A stretch of DNA of 64,000 nucleotides, from positions 1 through 64,000 of the forward strand of contig JBDHXF010000011.1 in the NCBI GenBank assembly GCA_039810585.1, read 5' to 3'. Within the stretch, counting starts at the first letter, position 1. The number at the start of each line of letters is the position of its first letter. The notes below the pieces were generated by a model, which ran no database searches, had not been told where the DNA came from, and saw only the letters and a program-made list of their open reading frames with translations. The translations under genes and the position numbers were made by a program. Positions 55,009 to 62,662 of this stretch are shown one piece after another. The DNA comes from JBBATK01 sp039810585. GTDB taxonomy: Bacteria; Bacteroidota; Ignavibacteria; Kapaibacteriales; NICIL-2.

Positions 55009-55566
55009 ATGTTTCCTCGCTGCCGCAACGGCTCATTTCGCGTTTTCGTGGCATTGATGCTCGGCATTATATGTTCCCCCCTCGTAGCCTCAGACGCGCT
55101 GCACATTCACATCATGGATATGCAGGGGCATACATTGGCACAGGGCGATGTCCGGATGACTGCCCCAGCGCGCACTTTTCAGCACTTGAAGACGGGCGAC
55201 ATACAGATAGAGCTGACAGACACTCACCAGCAAGTGATGCAGTTTAGCGGAGACCTTAACGCCGATGGCGTGGACGATTGTGTGGTCGATGCCACACCTC
55301 GCCATCATAAGAAGAAGAAGTTACCCGTTCGAAGTTTCCTGGTGATCAAGGAATGGGGACCGTCATCGCGCACAATTCCGTGTACTGACGAAAACGATGC
55401 ACGCACGAAGTTCAATACAGCCCTGACTCTTGGCCGCAATCGAGACCAGGTTTTTGTCCTGAAACTCAGCTTTAGCGCCGGGGAATGCAGTGTTGAAGTG
55501 CTGAGCTGGTCCTATGCCACAAGCAATTTTGAGAGGAACGTAGAACAAAACGATTCTCATCATTGA
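55009..55566 (+). CDS. Secreted hypothetical protein with calcium-loop-like motif
   Basis: This 185-residue protein has a signal peptide (FRVFVALMLGIICSPLVAS). A segment GDLNADGVDDCVVD resembles the Asp/Asn loops of dockerin or FG-GAP calcium-binding repeats. The remaining sequence gives no family I recognise. GGAGG lies six bases before ATG 55009. It is preceded by the strong hairpin at 54903-54937 and converges on the alkyltransferase-like gene. It is probably exported; function unknown. Confidence 0.7.
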   Translation: MFPRCRNGSFRVFVALMLGIICSPLVASDALHIHIMDMQGHTLAQGDVRMTAPARTFQHLKTGDIQIELTDTHQQVMQFSGDLNADGVDDCVVDATPRHHKKKKLPVRSFLVIKEWGPSSRTIPCTDENDARTKFNTALTLGRNRDQVFVLKLSFSAGECSVEVLSWSYATSNFERNVEQNDSHH

Positions 55567-55618
55567 GCATGCTGAAAGAAACAACTTTCTACAGACTCAA
55601 TCGACTGTTCAAACGGTT

Positions 55619-55647
55619 AAAAACCTGTAGAGCCATCGCCCTGGCTC
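55619..55647 (-). terminator. Weak terminator candidate after the alkyltransferase-like gene
   Basis: GAGCCA pairs with TGGCTC (6 bp) overlapping the stop codon, with TTTTT seven bases later on the minus strand. The gap between stem and T-run makes this weak. Confidence 0.3.
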
Positions 55648-56077
55648 ATATATCTGCACTCATCGGAGGAATCCAGACGTGCTCGCTCATCTTCACTCGC
55701 TCTCCGTCAAACTGCACGTTTTCTGCCTCCAGTAACTCTCGCATCAGCGTGGGCGTGGCGAAGTGCATTTTTCCACTGAGTTCGCCATTGCGATTTAAGA
55801 CCCGATGAGCCGGCACCCATTCGGCCGAGTGCGAGGCATTCATTGCCCAGCCCACCATGCGTGCCGAAGAGGCAGCACCAAGAGCACGAGCGATGTGACC
55901 GTAGGTTGTCACTTTACCGCGCGGAATGAGTCGTACCAACGCCCAAACTCTTTCAAAAAAGTCGCCATGTCTTGCGGAGGTCGTCTCTACCCTCAGCACT
56001 TGACCTGTTTCAACGACGTTTGAACTCCGTTTCCTTCGAGCAGACGTCGCGCGCTCTGAACCTTCTTGTTTCATCAT
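55646..56077 (-). CDS. Alkyltransferase-like (ATL) protein
   Basis: This 143-residue protein has the DNA-binding domain of O6-alkylguanine-DNA alkyltransferase: VTTYGHIARALG, ARMVGWAMN and PAHRV. The catalytic cysteine of the PCHRV motif is alanine here (A90), so it cannot transfer alkyl groups. ATL proteins with Trp or Ala at this position bind alkylated guanine and hand it to nucleotide excision repair. A basic, disordered-looking N-terminus precedes the domain. ATG 56077 is chosen; a GTG 21 bases upstream is possible. Confidence 0.85.
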   Translation of the reverse strand: MMKQEGSERATSARRKRSSNVVETGQVLRVETTSARHGDFFERVWALVRLIPRGKVTTYGHIARALGAASSARMVGWAMNASHSAEWVPAHRVLNRNGELSGKMHFATPTLMRELLEAENVQFDGERVKMSEHVWIPPMSADI

Positions 56078-56098
56078 GCTTTGAAAATAGAGTGGCAC

Positions 56099-56452
56099 CT
56101 ACACAAACCACGCACGCTGAATAAGAGAGTTCCGGACTTCGTAGATCGCTATGGCTTGCTTGCGCCTTCCCTCTTCTAAGCCGACCACATCCTCTTGATC
56201 GATGGCAATGTTTCCTTGAACCATTCGCTGCACGAGCTGACAATGCAAGAGCGGATGCGAGGCGAACATGGCTCCATAACGCTCATAGAGTTCGGCTCGC
56301 CCGCGACAAAAAACCTGCCCACTTTCAAAGCGCATCAACTCCACATCTTCCGCATAACACGCCGCAAAGGCATCAATGTCTCGCGCGTTGTAGGCATCCA
56401 ACTGTTGTTGCGCCAAACGAAACGCTTCCGATTCGGAGTTCTGCTGTAGCAT
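56099..56452 (-). CDS. SnoaL-like / NTF2-like small protein
   Basis: This 117-residue protein has the SnoaL/NTF2-like pattern: a helical N-terminus, QQQLDAYNARDIDAFAACYAEDVELM, and RAELYERYGAMF. Such folds bind small molecules, and some are isomerases or unknown. It ends 22 bases before the alkyltransferase-like start, so the two may be cotranscribed. Function is not identifiable. Confidence 0.75.
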   Translation of the reverse strand: MLQQNSESEAFRLAQQQLDAYNARDIDAFAACYAEDVELMRFESGQVFCRGRAELYERYGAMFASHPLLHCQLVQRMVQGNIAIDQEDVVGLEEGRRKQAIAIYEVRNSLIQRAWFV

Positions 56453-56583
56453 CGTTTTTTGTATTCGTTAATGTACGTATTGTAAACGTGACTACCGGCG
56501 AAATAATACTCGTCACGCCATATGATCATCCGCAGCGAAACTCGAGCTTTACGGTTGTCGCTACGTATCCGGCAACTTCAACG

Positions 56584-57591
56584 CTATCGCAATGCTCTGG
56601 CCATGTCGATTATGAGTTGCGGAATGTCTTGATGACTCGTGCGGTCATCATCGGCGGCAATATCCAAGGGAATAGCTCCGGGATTATGTCCGGTATAGAA
56701 GGCACTGTAAAAACCACTATCCTTCCCTTGCAACGCGTCCGACACCATCCAGAATGCCAGCCAGCTGGCTCTAAGAATGTCGGTAACAGCCGCTTTTCCA
56801 CCGCGCTGGAAGTACGACATATCCACCGAGCGAATCTCGTGGTGGATGTTTCTCTTGGTAAAGATTGCTTCGAGCTTCCTCGTTATTTCTTCCAAACTTT
56901 CCTTATAGCCTTCAGCAACAATGATGCGCGTATCACGATCGCGTTCGTCGATCATGGTGACGAGCGACTCATAGTCCACATGCTCACCGGGGCGAATGAT
57001 ATACTCAGCACCGGTCACAATTCCGGCAAAGAATGCCAGATAGGCACTATCCCTTCCCATGGACTGAATGAGGTATACCCTTCGGTGTGAGCTCGCCGTA
57101 TCGCGAATCCATTCCAGCATATCAAGTGATTTATCCAGTGCTGAATAGAACCCTATGCTGGTTCCGATGTTGTTACAGACATCGTTGTCAATCGAGCCAG
57201 GACACACTAATATTTTGGTACGAAATTTCTCAGCCCTGGCAATTTCGTTGATCGTATTTGCTGCTTTCACACTTCCATTGCCACCACAGACAAACAGATA
57301 ATCAAAATGGTTGTCGTGGAGATTCAAAGCCACTGTCCGTTGTAAATCGGTATCGGTCGCTAATTCAGGAACGCGAACTGTTCCCAAGATGGTACCGCCG
57401 GTATGAGAGTGGCCTGCCACGTCTCGCTTCCCAAGAGTGCGGTATTCGTTGTAGGTTAAACCTTTCCAACCGTCTATCACGCCATGGACACTCGATGTGG
57501 GATGGAGGTTGAGGGCGCAACGGACAACACCTCGAACAAAGGCATTCATTCCCGAGCAATCTCCACCGCCTGTAAGAACCGCAAATTTCAT
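56584..57591 (-). CDS. Phosphofructokinase-like protein
   Basis: This 335-residue protein follows the 6-phosphofructokinase fold: LTGGGDCSGMN at residues 7-16, GGTILGTVRVPEL, PGSIDND (D135, D137), and MGRDSAYLAF. The usual GGDGS Asp (Asp103 in E. coli, near the Mg-ATP site) is Asn105 in CGGNGSVKAA. The GHIQRGG histidine is replaced by tyrosine in SYFQRGG. The protein may have altered activity or specificity. ATG 57591 is the family start; the extra upstream codons are leader. A promoter motif is at 57619-57626. Confidence 0.8.
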   Translation of the reverse strand: MKFAVLTGGGDCSGMNAFVRGVVRCALNLHPTSSVHGVIDGWKGLTYNEYRTLGKRDVAGHSHTGGTILGTVRVPELATDTDLQRTVALNLHDNHFDYLFVCGGNGSVKAANTINEIARAEKFRTKILVCPGSIDNDVCNNIGTSIGFYSALDKSLDMLEWIRDTASSHRRVYLIQSMGRDSAYLAFFAGIVTGAEYIIRPGEHVDYESLVTMIDERDRDTRIIVAEGYKESLEEITRKLEAIFTKRNIHHEIRSVDMSYFQRGGKAAVTDILRASWLAFWMVSDALQGKDSGFYSAFYTGHNPGAIPLDIAADDDRTSHQDIPQLIIDMARALR

Positions 57592-57618
57592 TTCTGTATA
57601 TTGAAGATGAGATGATAA

Positions 57619-57626
57619 CAAAAGTA
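57619..57626 (-). promoter_or_regulatory. Bacteroidota-type -7 motif for the phosphofructokinase-like gene
   Basis: The minus strand reads TACTTTTG (TAnnTTTG), 27 bases before the ATG. Confidence 0.5.
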
Positions 57627-57680
57627 CAACGGGCAGATGTACAACTGCGTGAAGATGTTGTGCACAGTCATCTACCACAC

Positions 57681-57696
57681 GTTGCCAATTGACAAC
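57681..57696. promoter_or_regulatory. Operator-like palindrome before the ABC ATPase
   Basis: GTTGCCAATTGACAAC is an inverted repeat with seven of eight positions paired, ending 12 bases before the ATG at 57709. It could bind a dimeric regulator; no regulator is encoded nearby. Confidence 0.35.
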
Positions 57697-57708
57697 ACTG
57701 TATAACCC

Positions 57709-58686
57709 ATGAGTATCGTTCAGGTGTCAGGCCTGGTAAAGAATTTCACCAGCCACAAGAAACAGCCCGGTCTATGGGCGTCCATGAAATCCATCGTCCA
57801 TCGTGAGTACACCAAACACACCGCCGTCGATCACGTAAGCTTCACGCTAGAACGGGCCGAACTCGTTGGCATGTTGGGTGCCAATGGAGCCGGCAAGACC
57901 ACGACCCTGAAAATTCTCAGTGGTTTGTTACATCCGGATGAAGGACAGGTAAATGTGATGGGCTTCACTCCTTGGGAACGCAAGGTGGAGTTTCGCAAGA
58001 ACATCTCGATCGTGATGGGACAGCGCAATCAACTCTGGTGGGATCTCCCTGCCGCCGATTCGTTTCTGCTCAACAAAGAAATGTATTCCATTCCGCAGGT
58101 GGATTATGAGAGACGTTTGAATGCGTTGTGCGAGATCCTTGACATTGGCGACAAACTGCATGTGCAGCTTCGACGGTTGTCTCTGGGCGAGCGCATGAAG
58201 TGCGAGTTAATAGGAGCATTGTTGCACGGACCGCAGGTCGTATTCCTTGACGAGCCAACCATTGGTCTCGATGTGGTGGCACAACACTCGTTGCGCAACT
58301 TCATTCAGGAGTACAATCGTCTGAACGAGACGACGATCATTCTCACCAGCCACTACATGGATGATATCAAAGCGCTCTGTAAGCGCGTTATCGTTATCGA
58401 CAAAGGTGCCATCCTCTTCGACGGCGCTCTGGAGAAACTTATTGAACGATTTGTGGATGAGAAAGTGCTGACAGTTCGATTTGCAGCAGAAGTAGAAAAA
58501 CAAGCGCTTGAGGCGTTTGGCAGCATCAGCGAGTTTCGCGCAGAAGAAGTTGTGCTACGAATCCCCCGCTCTTCGGTTCCCCACGTGGCGTCCGAAATTC
58601 TCAATCGATTTGAGGTCGTGGATTTGAATATCGAGGAAGTACCAATAGAGGATGTGATCCGCATGATCTTCAGTCCGAAAAGCTAG
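57709..58686 (+). CDS. ABC-2 type transporter ATP-binding protein
   Basis: This 325-residue ATPase has Walker A GANGAGKT (residues 57-64), signature LSLGERMK (near 163), and Walker B VVFLDEPTIGLD. The segment MGQRNQLWWDLPAADSF is typical of the COG4586 group. Members normally act with one or two ABC-2 permeases encoded next to them. No permease follows: the next gene is on the other strand. It may therefore be an orphan that uses a permease encoded elsewhere. ATG 57709 is in a good context after an operator-like palindrome. Confidence 0.88.
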   Translation: MSIVQVSGLVKNFTSHKKQPGLWASMKSIVHREYTKHTAVDHVSFTLERAELVGMLGANGAGKTTTLKILSGLLHPDEGQVNVMGFTPWERKVEFRKNISIVMGQRNQLWWDLPAADSFLLNKEMYSIPQVDYERRLNALCEILDIGDKLHVQLRRLSLGERMKCELIGALLHGPQVVFLDEPTIGLDVVAQHSLRNFIQEYNRLNETTIILTSHYMDDIKALCKRVIVIDKGAILFDGALEKLIERFVDEKVLTVRFAAEVEKQALEAFGSISEFRAEEVVLRIPRSSVPHVASEILNRFEVVDLNIEEVPIEDVIRMIFSPKS

Positions 58687-58735
58687 TACAGTCCCGCGTG
58701 TCGAGAGATGCAGGACCTCGTTTCCTGAATTTCAA

Positions 58736-58760
58736 TTCGAGCGCGCTTCGCGCGCACGAA
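58736..58760. other. GC-rich hairpin between convergent genes
   Basis: TTCGAGCGCGC pairs with GCGCGCACGAA around a TTC loop with one A-A mismatch. It lies between the ABC ATPase and the GH57 gene. No T-tract adjoins it. Confidence 0.6.
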
Positions 58761-58798
58761 TAAAAAATCCCCTGACGTTTAGCACTCCACTTTCGTTC

Positions 58799-60472
58799 TT
58801 AGTCTGGGTCTACGATGCGATGCATTGCCGAGTAGCCCGAGCCGGGACCTTGCTGACTTTTCATGATCGGTGTGCGAAGTACCGAGGGTATTTCTTCGCG
58901 GTAGATTTCGTACACCTTGCGTAGGTGATAGCGGAAGATTTCGTCGAATAAGGGGCGATCTTCGGCGCGATGATCATCACCGTACCACCAGAACCAGTCG
59001 CTCCCCTCCGCGATATAGATGTGTTCCATTGCAACCTTCCATTGCGAACGATTTACGCGTTTAGCATCCACAAGCAAGCGAGCGGCATGAAGTGCATCCC
59101 ACGCTGCATTCTTTTCGTCTTGGCCAATCCAAATTCTAAAGTTCGCGTAAATCCAGGAACCAGCCCGTAGATGGCTCAAGCGAAACTCCTCACGCGCGGA
59201 CGCCAAGGCCTTGGCAGCTTCCGTATGCACTACGTCGCGAAAATGTACCGTTTGAAGTTCCGGATCGCTGCTGAGCGCCGCGTACAGAGCTCGTAAAAAC
59301 GGCAGACCGTTGTCCTCATAGAACTCCCAACAATTTTCGCCGTCGAGGATAATGGGAACCACCGCCTCACGCAAACACTCCTCACCTCGTGTGTCGATGA
59401 GCATGCTTCGAATCTTCGTAAGACGTCCAACAAAATCGGCCACCGCATCATGCGCTTGCCACTGCTGATACACAAAACCTATGGCATCGCTGAGAGCATG
59501 GTCGCGAAAGAACACGGCGATTGGTCTTCTTCTTTCGGCACCGTGATAATGCACAAAGTACTGGTCGCCGTCACGAAACTCCGACCCTCGTGTGGCTCGA
59601 AGCACATCTTCATCGGTCGCTGTCCACTGCAGTCCCGCTTCGCGCAATACGTCCATCGTTTCATCGCTCAACGAACCCTCGCTGCACCACATGCCTTTGG
59701 CCGAGGTACTGAGGTGCTCCTCAAAGACCTGCATGCCTCGCTGAACCTGCCACGCAGCATCGTGTTGCTGACGATATCGCTTCTGTGGCAAGGGGAGTTC
59801 CGGCGTTGCTTCTTTGGCGCTGTCGGTATCGATGATGAGAGGCAGGATGGGATGATAGAGCGGGCTCACGCTTAACTCTGCCATCCCAATGCGGTGCAAT
59901 TCTCGCAGTGTAGGGACTACCGAACGTAAAATCAGTCGGTGTTGTGCCAGCAGTATGAACTTGTCTTGCTCGCTATAGTTCTTCCCTTTCTTGAAGAGCG
60001 CATGAAGTGCAGGGAGCTGTCGAGACAATGGTCCGGTCCACGTGAGTGTGTACCACACTTGTACATCTCGCCAATCTTGCTCGCTCCACTCTGCCATGAC
60101 CTTCTCGCGATCCTGGGATTGCTCGAAGAGTTCTCGAAAACGCTCATAGGGATGAAGCATTCGTTGGTGTTGACAACGAAAGAAACGGAGAAGGATTTCT
60201 GCTTTGTCCTCAGCAGTCAATTGCTCCGCAGCTTTCGCCGCGAGAGCAAGGACGCGGTCGTCGACTCCTTGCTCATACTCATCCAACTGGATAAGAAGGG
60301 ATGGTACGATGTTGTAGCTCAGTCGAAGATTCGGAAACTCAAAGTGAAGTTGAGCGAGATCCGCGTAGTCCTTCACACCATGCAATCTCACCCATGGGAG
60401 AAGTGAAGTCTCACGAACACGATAATAGGGTTGATGATGATGCCATAAAATTGCCAGACGGAGTGGTAGCAT
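58799..60472 (-). CDS. Glycoside hydrolase family 57 protein
   Basis: This 557-residue protein starts with LAILWHHHQPYY, the GH57 signature. The expected catalytic region is GMWCSEGSLSDE near residues 260-270, and VIILDGENCWEFYEDNG lies near 370-380. GH57 enzymes act on alpha-glucans (alpha-amylase, amylopullulanase, branching or glucanotransferase). No signal peptide is visible, so it is probably cytoplasmic and acts on glycogen-like polymers; the exact activity cannot be read. It is 17 bases downstream of the M1 peptidase gene, so cotranscription is likely. Confidence 0.85.
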   Translation of the reverse strand: MLPLRLAILWHHHQPYYRVRETSLLPWVRLHGVKDYADLAQLHFEFPNLRLSYNIVPSLLIQLDEYEQGVDDRVLALAAKAAEQLTAEDKAEILLRFFRCQHQRMLHPYERFRELFEQSQDREKVMAEWSEQDWRDVQVWYTLTWTGPLSRQLPALHALFKKGKNYSEQDKFILLAQHRLILRSVVPTLRELHRIGMAELSVSPLYHPILPLIIDTDSAKEATPELPLPQKRYRQQHDAAWQVQRGMQVFEEHLSTSAKGMWCSEGSLSDETMDVLREAGLQWTATDEDVLRATRGSEFRDGDQYFVHYHGAERRRPIAVFFRDHALSDAIGFVYQQWQAHDAVADFVGRLTKIRSMLIDTRGEECLREAVVPIILDGENCWEFYEDNGLPFLRALYAALSSDPELQTVHFRDVVHTEAAKALASAREEFRLSHLRAGSWIYANFRIWIGQDEKNAAWDALHAARLLVDAKRVNRSQWKVAMEHIYIAEGSDWFWWYGDDHRAEDRPLFDEIFRYHLRKVYEIYREEIPSVLRTPIMKSQQGPGSGYSAMHRIVDPD

Positions 60473-60489
60473 TGGAGTTGAGATGGTGA

Positions 60490-62574
60490 CTAGCGCGCAA
60501 TGGTAAATGGATAGAGCTCCATGGTTGTACCGTGGAACAACCGCAGGATATAGCTGCCGCTAAGAATATTCGACACCCGGATGAGATGTTCACTGTCTCG
60601 AGTATTCAGCATGCCTTCTTGCAGGCACTGCTCGCCGTCTATCGCGAATATGGAATAGCGCACGGGTTCGGAAAAACTCTGACGAAGATGGAGCAGGTCT
60701 TGCACCGGGTTGGGAAAGACCGGCATGCTCTCCGCCGGCTCATCGCTGTTCACAGCAGTGATTGTTGGAGTGGCGCTCAGTCCTACCAGTGAGATGACGT
60801 TTGATCCGGAGTTGGCAAGAATCGTTGTAAAGTCGTTAAGTGAATCGACACGTATCTCCTGTGTCGCTCCGGTAATAGTCACCACTTTACTGACCAGCGT
60901 ACCGGAAGCATCGCGAAAACTCAACTCCAGCGGGAACCATGTATAGATTCCTAAGGAGTCGGTTTGTACTTGCTGACAATGCAACACGGCTCGCCACAAC
61001 GATCCTTCGCGGTACTTATCGCAGCTAATCTGTAGCTGTGGCCAGCCCTTGCCTTTCACCCATTGAAGAAAATAGTCACGAACACTATCCTTTACCGTAG
61101 GTGGCGTGTGGCTAAGAAAGCAATCGACCAGCGAATCGTAGGTCGCATTGGCATTGCGATACTTCTGCAGATAGTCTCGAAGTGAGGTATAAAAAAGCGA
61201 ATCGCCAATCATGTAACGAAGCATCCCAAGAACTACCGCTCCTTTGAGATAAATGGTCTGCGGATAGTTGGACGACGGGAGTGCCCGAGCGAAGTCGTAA
61301 ATCGACAAGATCCCTTCATAATACCTACCGCCCGGCCTACCGACGTCGGCCATAAACAACGACGCTTTGGACTTCTGGTCTGCGATATAGGCGCTGTGTC
61401 CTTTATACGCCTCCATCCATGCGCTTTCAGAGTAGGTGGCAAAACTCTCGTTCAACCATGCATCTCGAAAGTCAAAGGGTGTTACACAATCACCAAACCA
61501 TTGGTGCGACAACTCGTGAGCAACGTGTTCATTTAAGCTGTCTCGACGGATGATCTCGGCGCGAGCCAACGCGATGAGACTCTGGTGCTCCATCGATCCG
61601 TTGTTGGTGACCACGTAGCCGACTTTTTCGTTCGGGTATGGACCGTACAGTTTTTCAAAGGTTTTCACCATATCCGGTAAATGCTTGAAGGTGATGTGAC
61701 CCGCCAGGGTGTCGCCTTTCTTAGCATACAGAATTTCCGGTGCGCCTGTTGAAGTCGTGTCATACAGGGTTTCGAGGTAGGGGCCAATGGCAAAGGTGTA
61801 GAGATAGGTAGCCGTTGGAGTTGGCATCGACCAGGACCACAGATTGGAGGTATCATTTTCAACGATCGTATCCTGTCTTCCATTGCTTAATCCCGCTATG
61901 GGACCAAGAGGACAAGCGATCACAACGTGAAGACTGGCTTTATCGGAAGGCAAGTCGTAGCATGGCATCCAATGTTGGGTGCACGACACGTAGTTGTTGT
62001 GAAAACCTACGCCGAGCGCGTAGATCGCATCGCTCTGGTCGTGAGCCACTCCTCCCCAACTGATTCCTCCCACAATGGGCTCAGCCGTCATTGTACCGGA
62101 ATACAACACCACGCACACAACTGTGTCCCCTACGCGTTGTGACGCCGTGGCCGGAACGCGAAAATGATAGATAGAATCAGCAGGAACTCCATAAGCCAGA
62201 GCAGATGCGGCCAACGTATCGTACGATGCAGCATGATGCTCGATGTACATCACACTATCCACATGCAAAGCACGCAAATGGAAACGAAAGGTATCGGGCT
62301 GCGACAGCCATACAAATTGTATTTCACAACGCGACGGACCAAGACTAAGAGAGGGAGCTGCTAATGCATTGAGAACAACATCATAGTGCAACACATCAAA
62401 GCTCTGCGGGATATAATACACCGGTGAAGAAATGCCCGAGGAACTCACAACGGACGCAGACTCACTATGCACCGAACTCTGCATTGCAGGTCTATTAAAT
62501 GCACGCGCCGAACTCAGTCCGGCGAAGCCGGTAAGAATAAGAACAACTACCTGTATAATTCGTTGTCGTCTCAC
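60490..62574 (-). CDS. Secreted M1-family metallopeptidase with T9SS sorting domain
   Basis: This 694-residue protein has a signal peptide (QVVVLILTGFAGLSSARA) and an M1 aminopeptidase domain. The substrate motif is GSMEH and the zinc motif is HELSHQWFGD near residues 350-362, with the third ligand in LNESFATYSE. The last 80 residues start PVFPNPVQDLLHL and end in YPFTIAR, the type A C-terminal sorting domain of the type IX secretion system. It should therefore be secreted or surface-attached, although no T9SS machinery genes lie in this window. Confidence 0.9.
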   Translation of the reverse strand: MRRQRIIQVVVLILTGFAGLSSARAFNRPAMQSSVHSESASVVSSSGISSPVYYIPQSFDVLHYDVVLNALAAPSLSLGPSRCEIQFVWLSQPDTFRFHLRALHVDSVMYIEHHAASYDTLAASALAYGVPADSIYHFRVPATASQRVGDTVVCVVLYSGTMTAEPIVGGISWGGVAHDQSDAIYALGVGFHNNYVSCTQHWMPCYDLPSDKASLHVVIACPLGPIAGLSNGRQDTIVENDTSNLWSWSMPTPTATYLYTFAIGPYLETLYDTTSTGAPEILYAKKGDTLAGHITFKHLPDMVKTFEKLYGPYPNEKVGYVVTNNGSMEHQSLIALARAEIIRRDSLNEHVAHELSHQWFGDCVTPFDFRDAWLNESFATYSESAWMEAYKGHSAYIADQKSKASLFMADVGRPGGRYYEGILSIYDFARALPSSNYPQTIYLKGAVVLGMLRYMIGDSLFYTSLRDYLQKYRNANATYDSLVDCFLSHTPPTVKDSVRDYFLQWVKGKGWPQLQISCDKYREGSLWRAVLHCQQVQTDSLGIYTWFPLELSFRDASGTLVSKVVTITGATQEIRVDSLNDFTTILANSGSNVISLVGLSATPTITAVNSDEPAESMPVFPNPVQDLLHLRQSFSEPVRYSIFAIDGEQCLQEGMLNTRDSEHLIRVSNILSGSYILRLFHGTTMELYPFTIAR

Positions 62575-62662
62575 AGTGTTTTGGTGTAATGGCGTCGAGC
62601 CGCTTCAATGACACATTGAAATGCTCGCTCAGAACTTGTGTGCACTGGCGTCCTCCTCTTGG

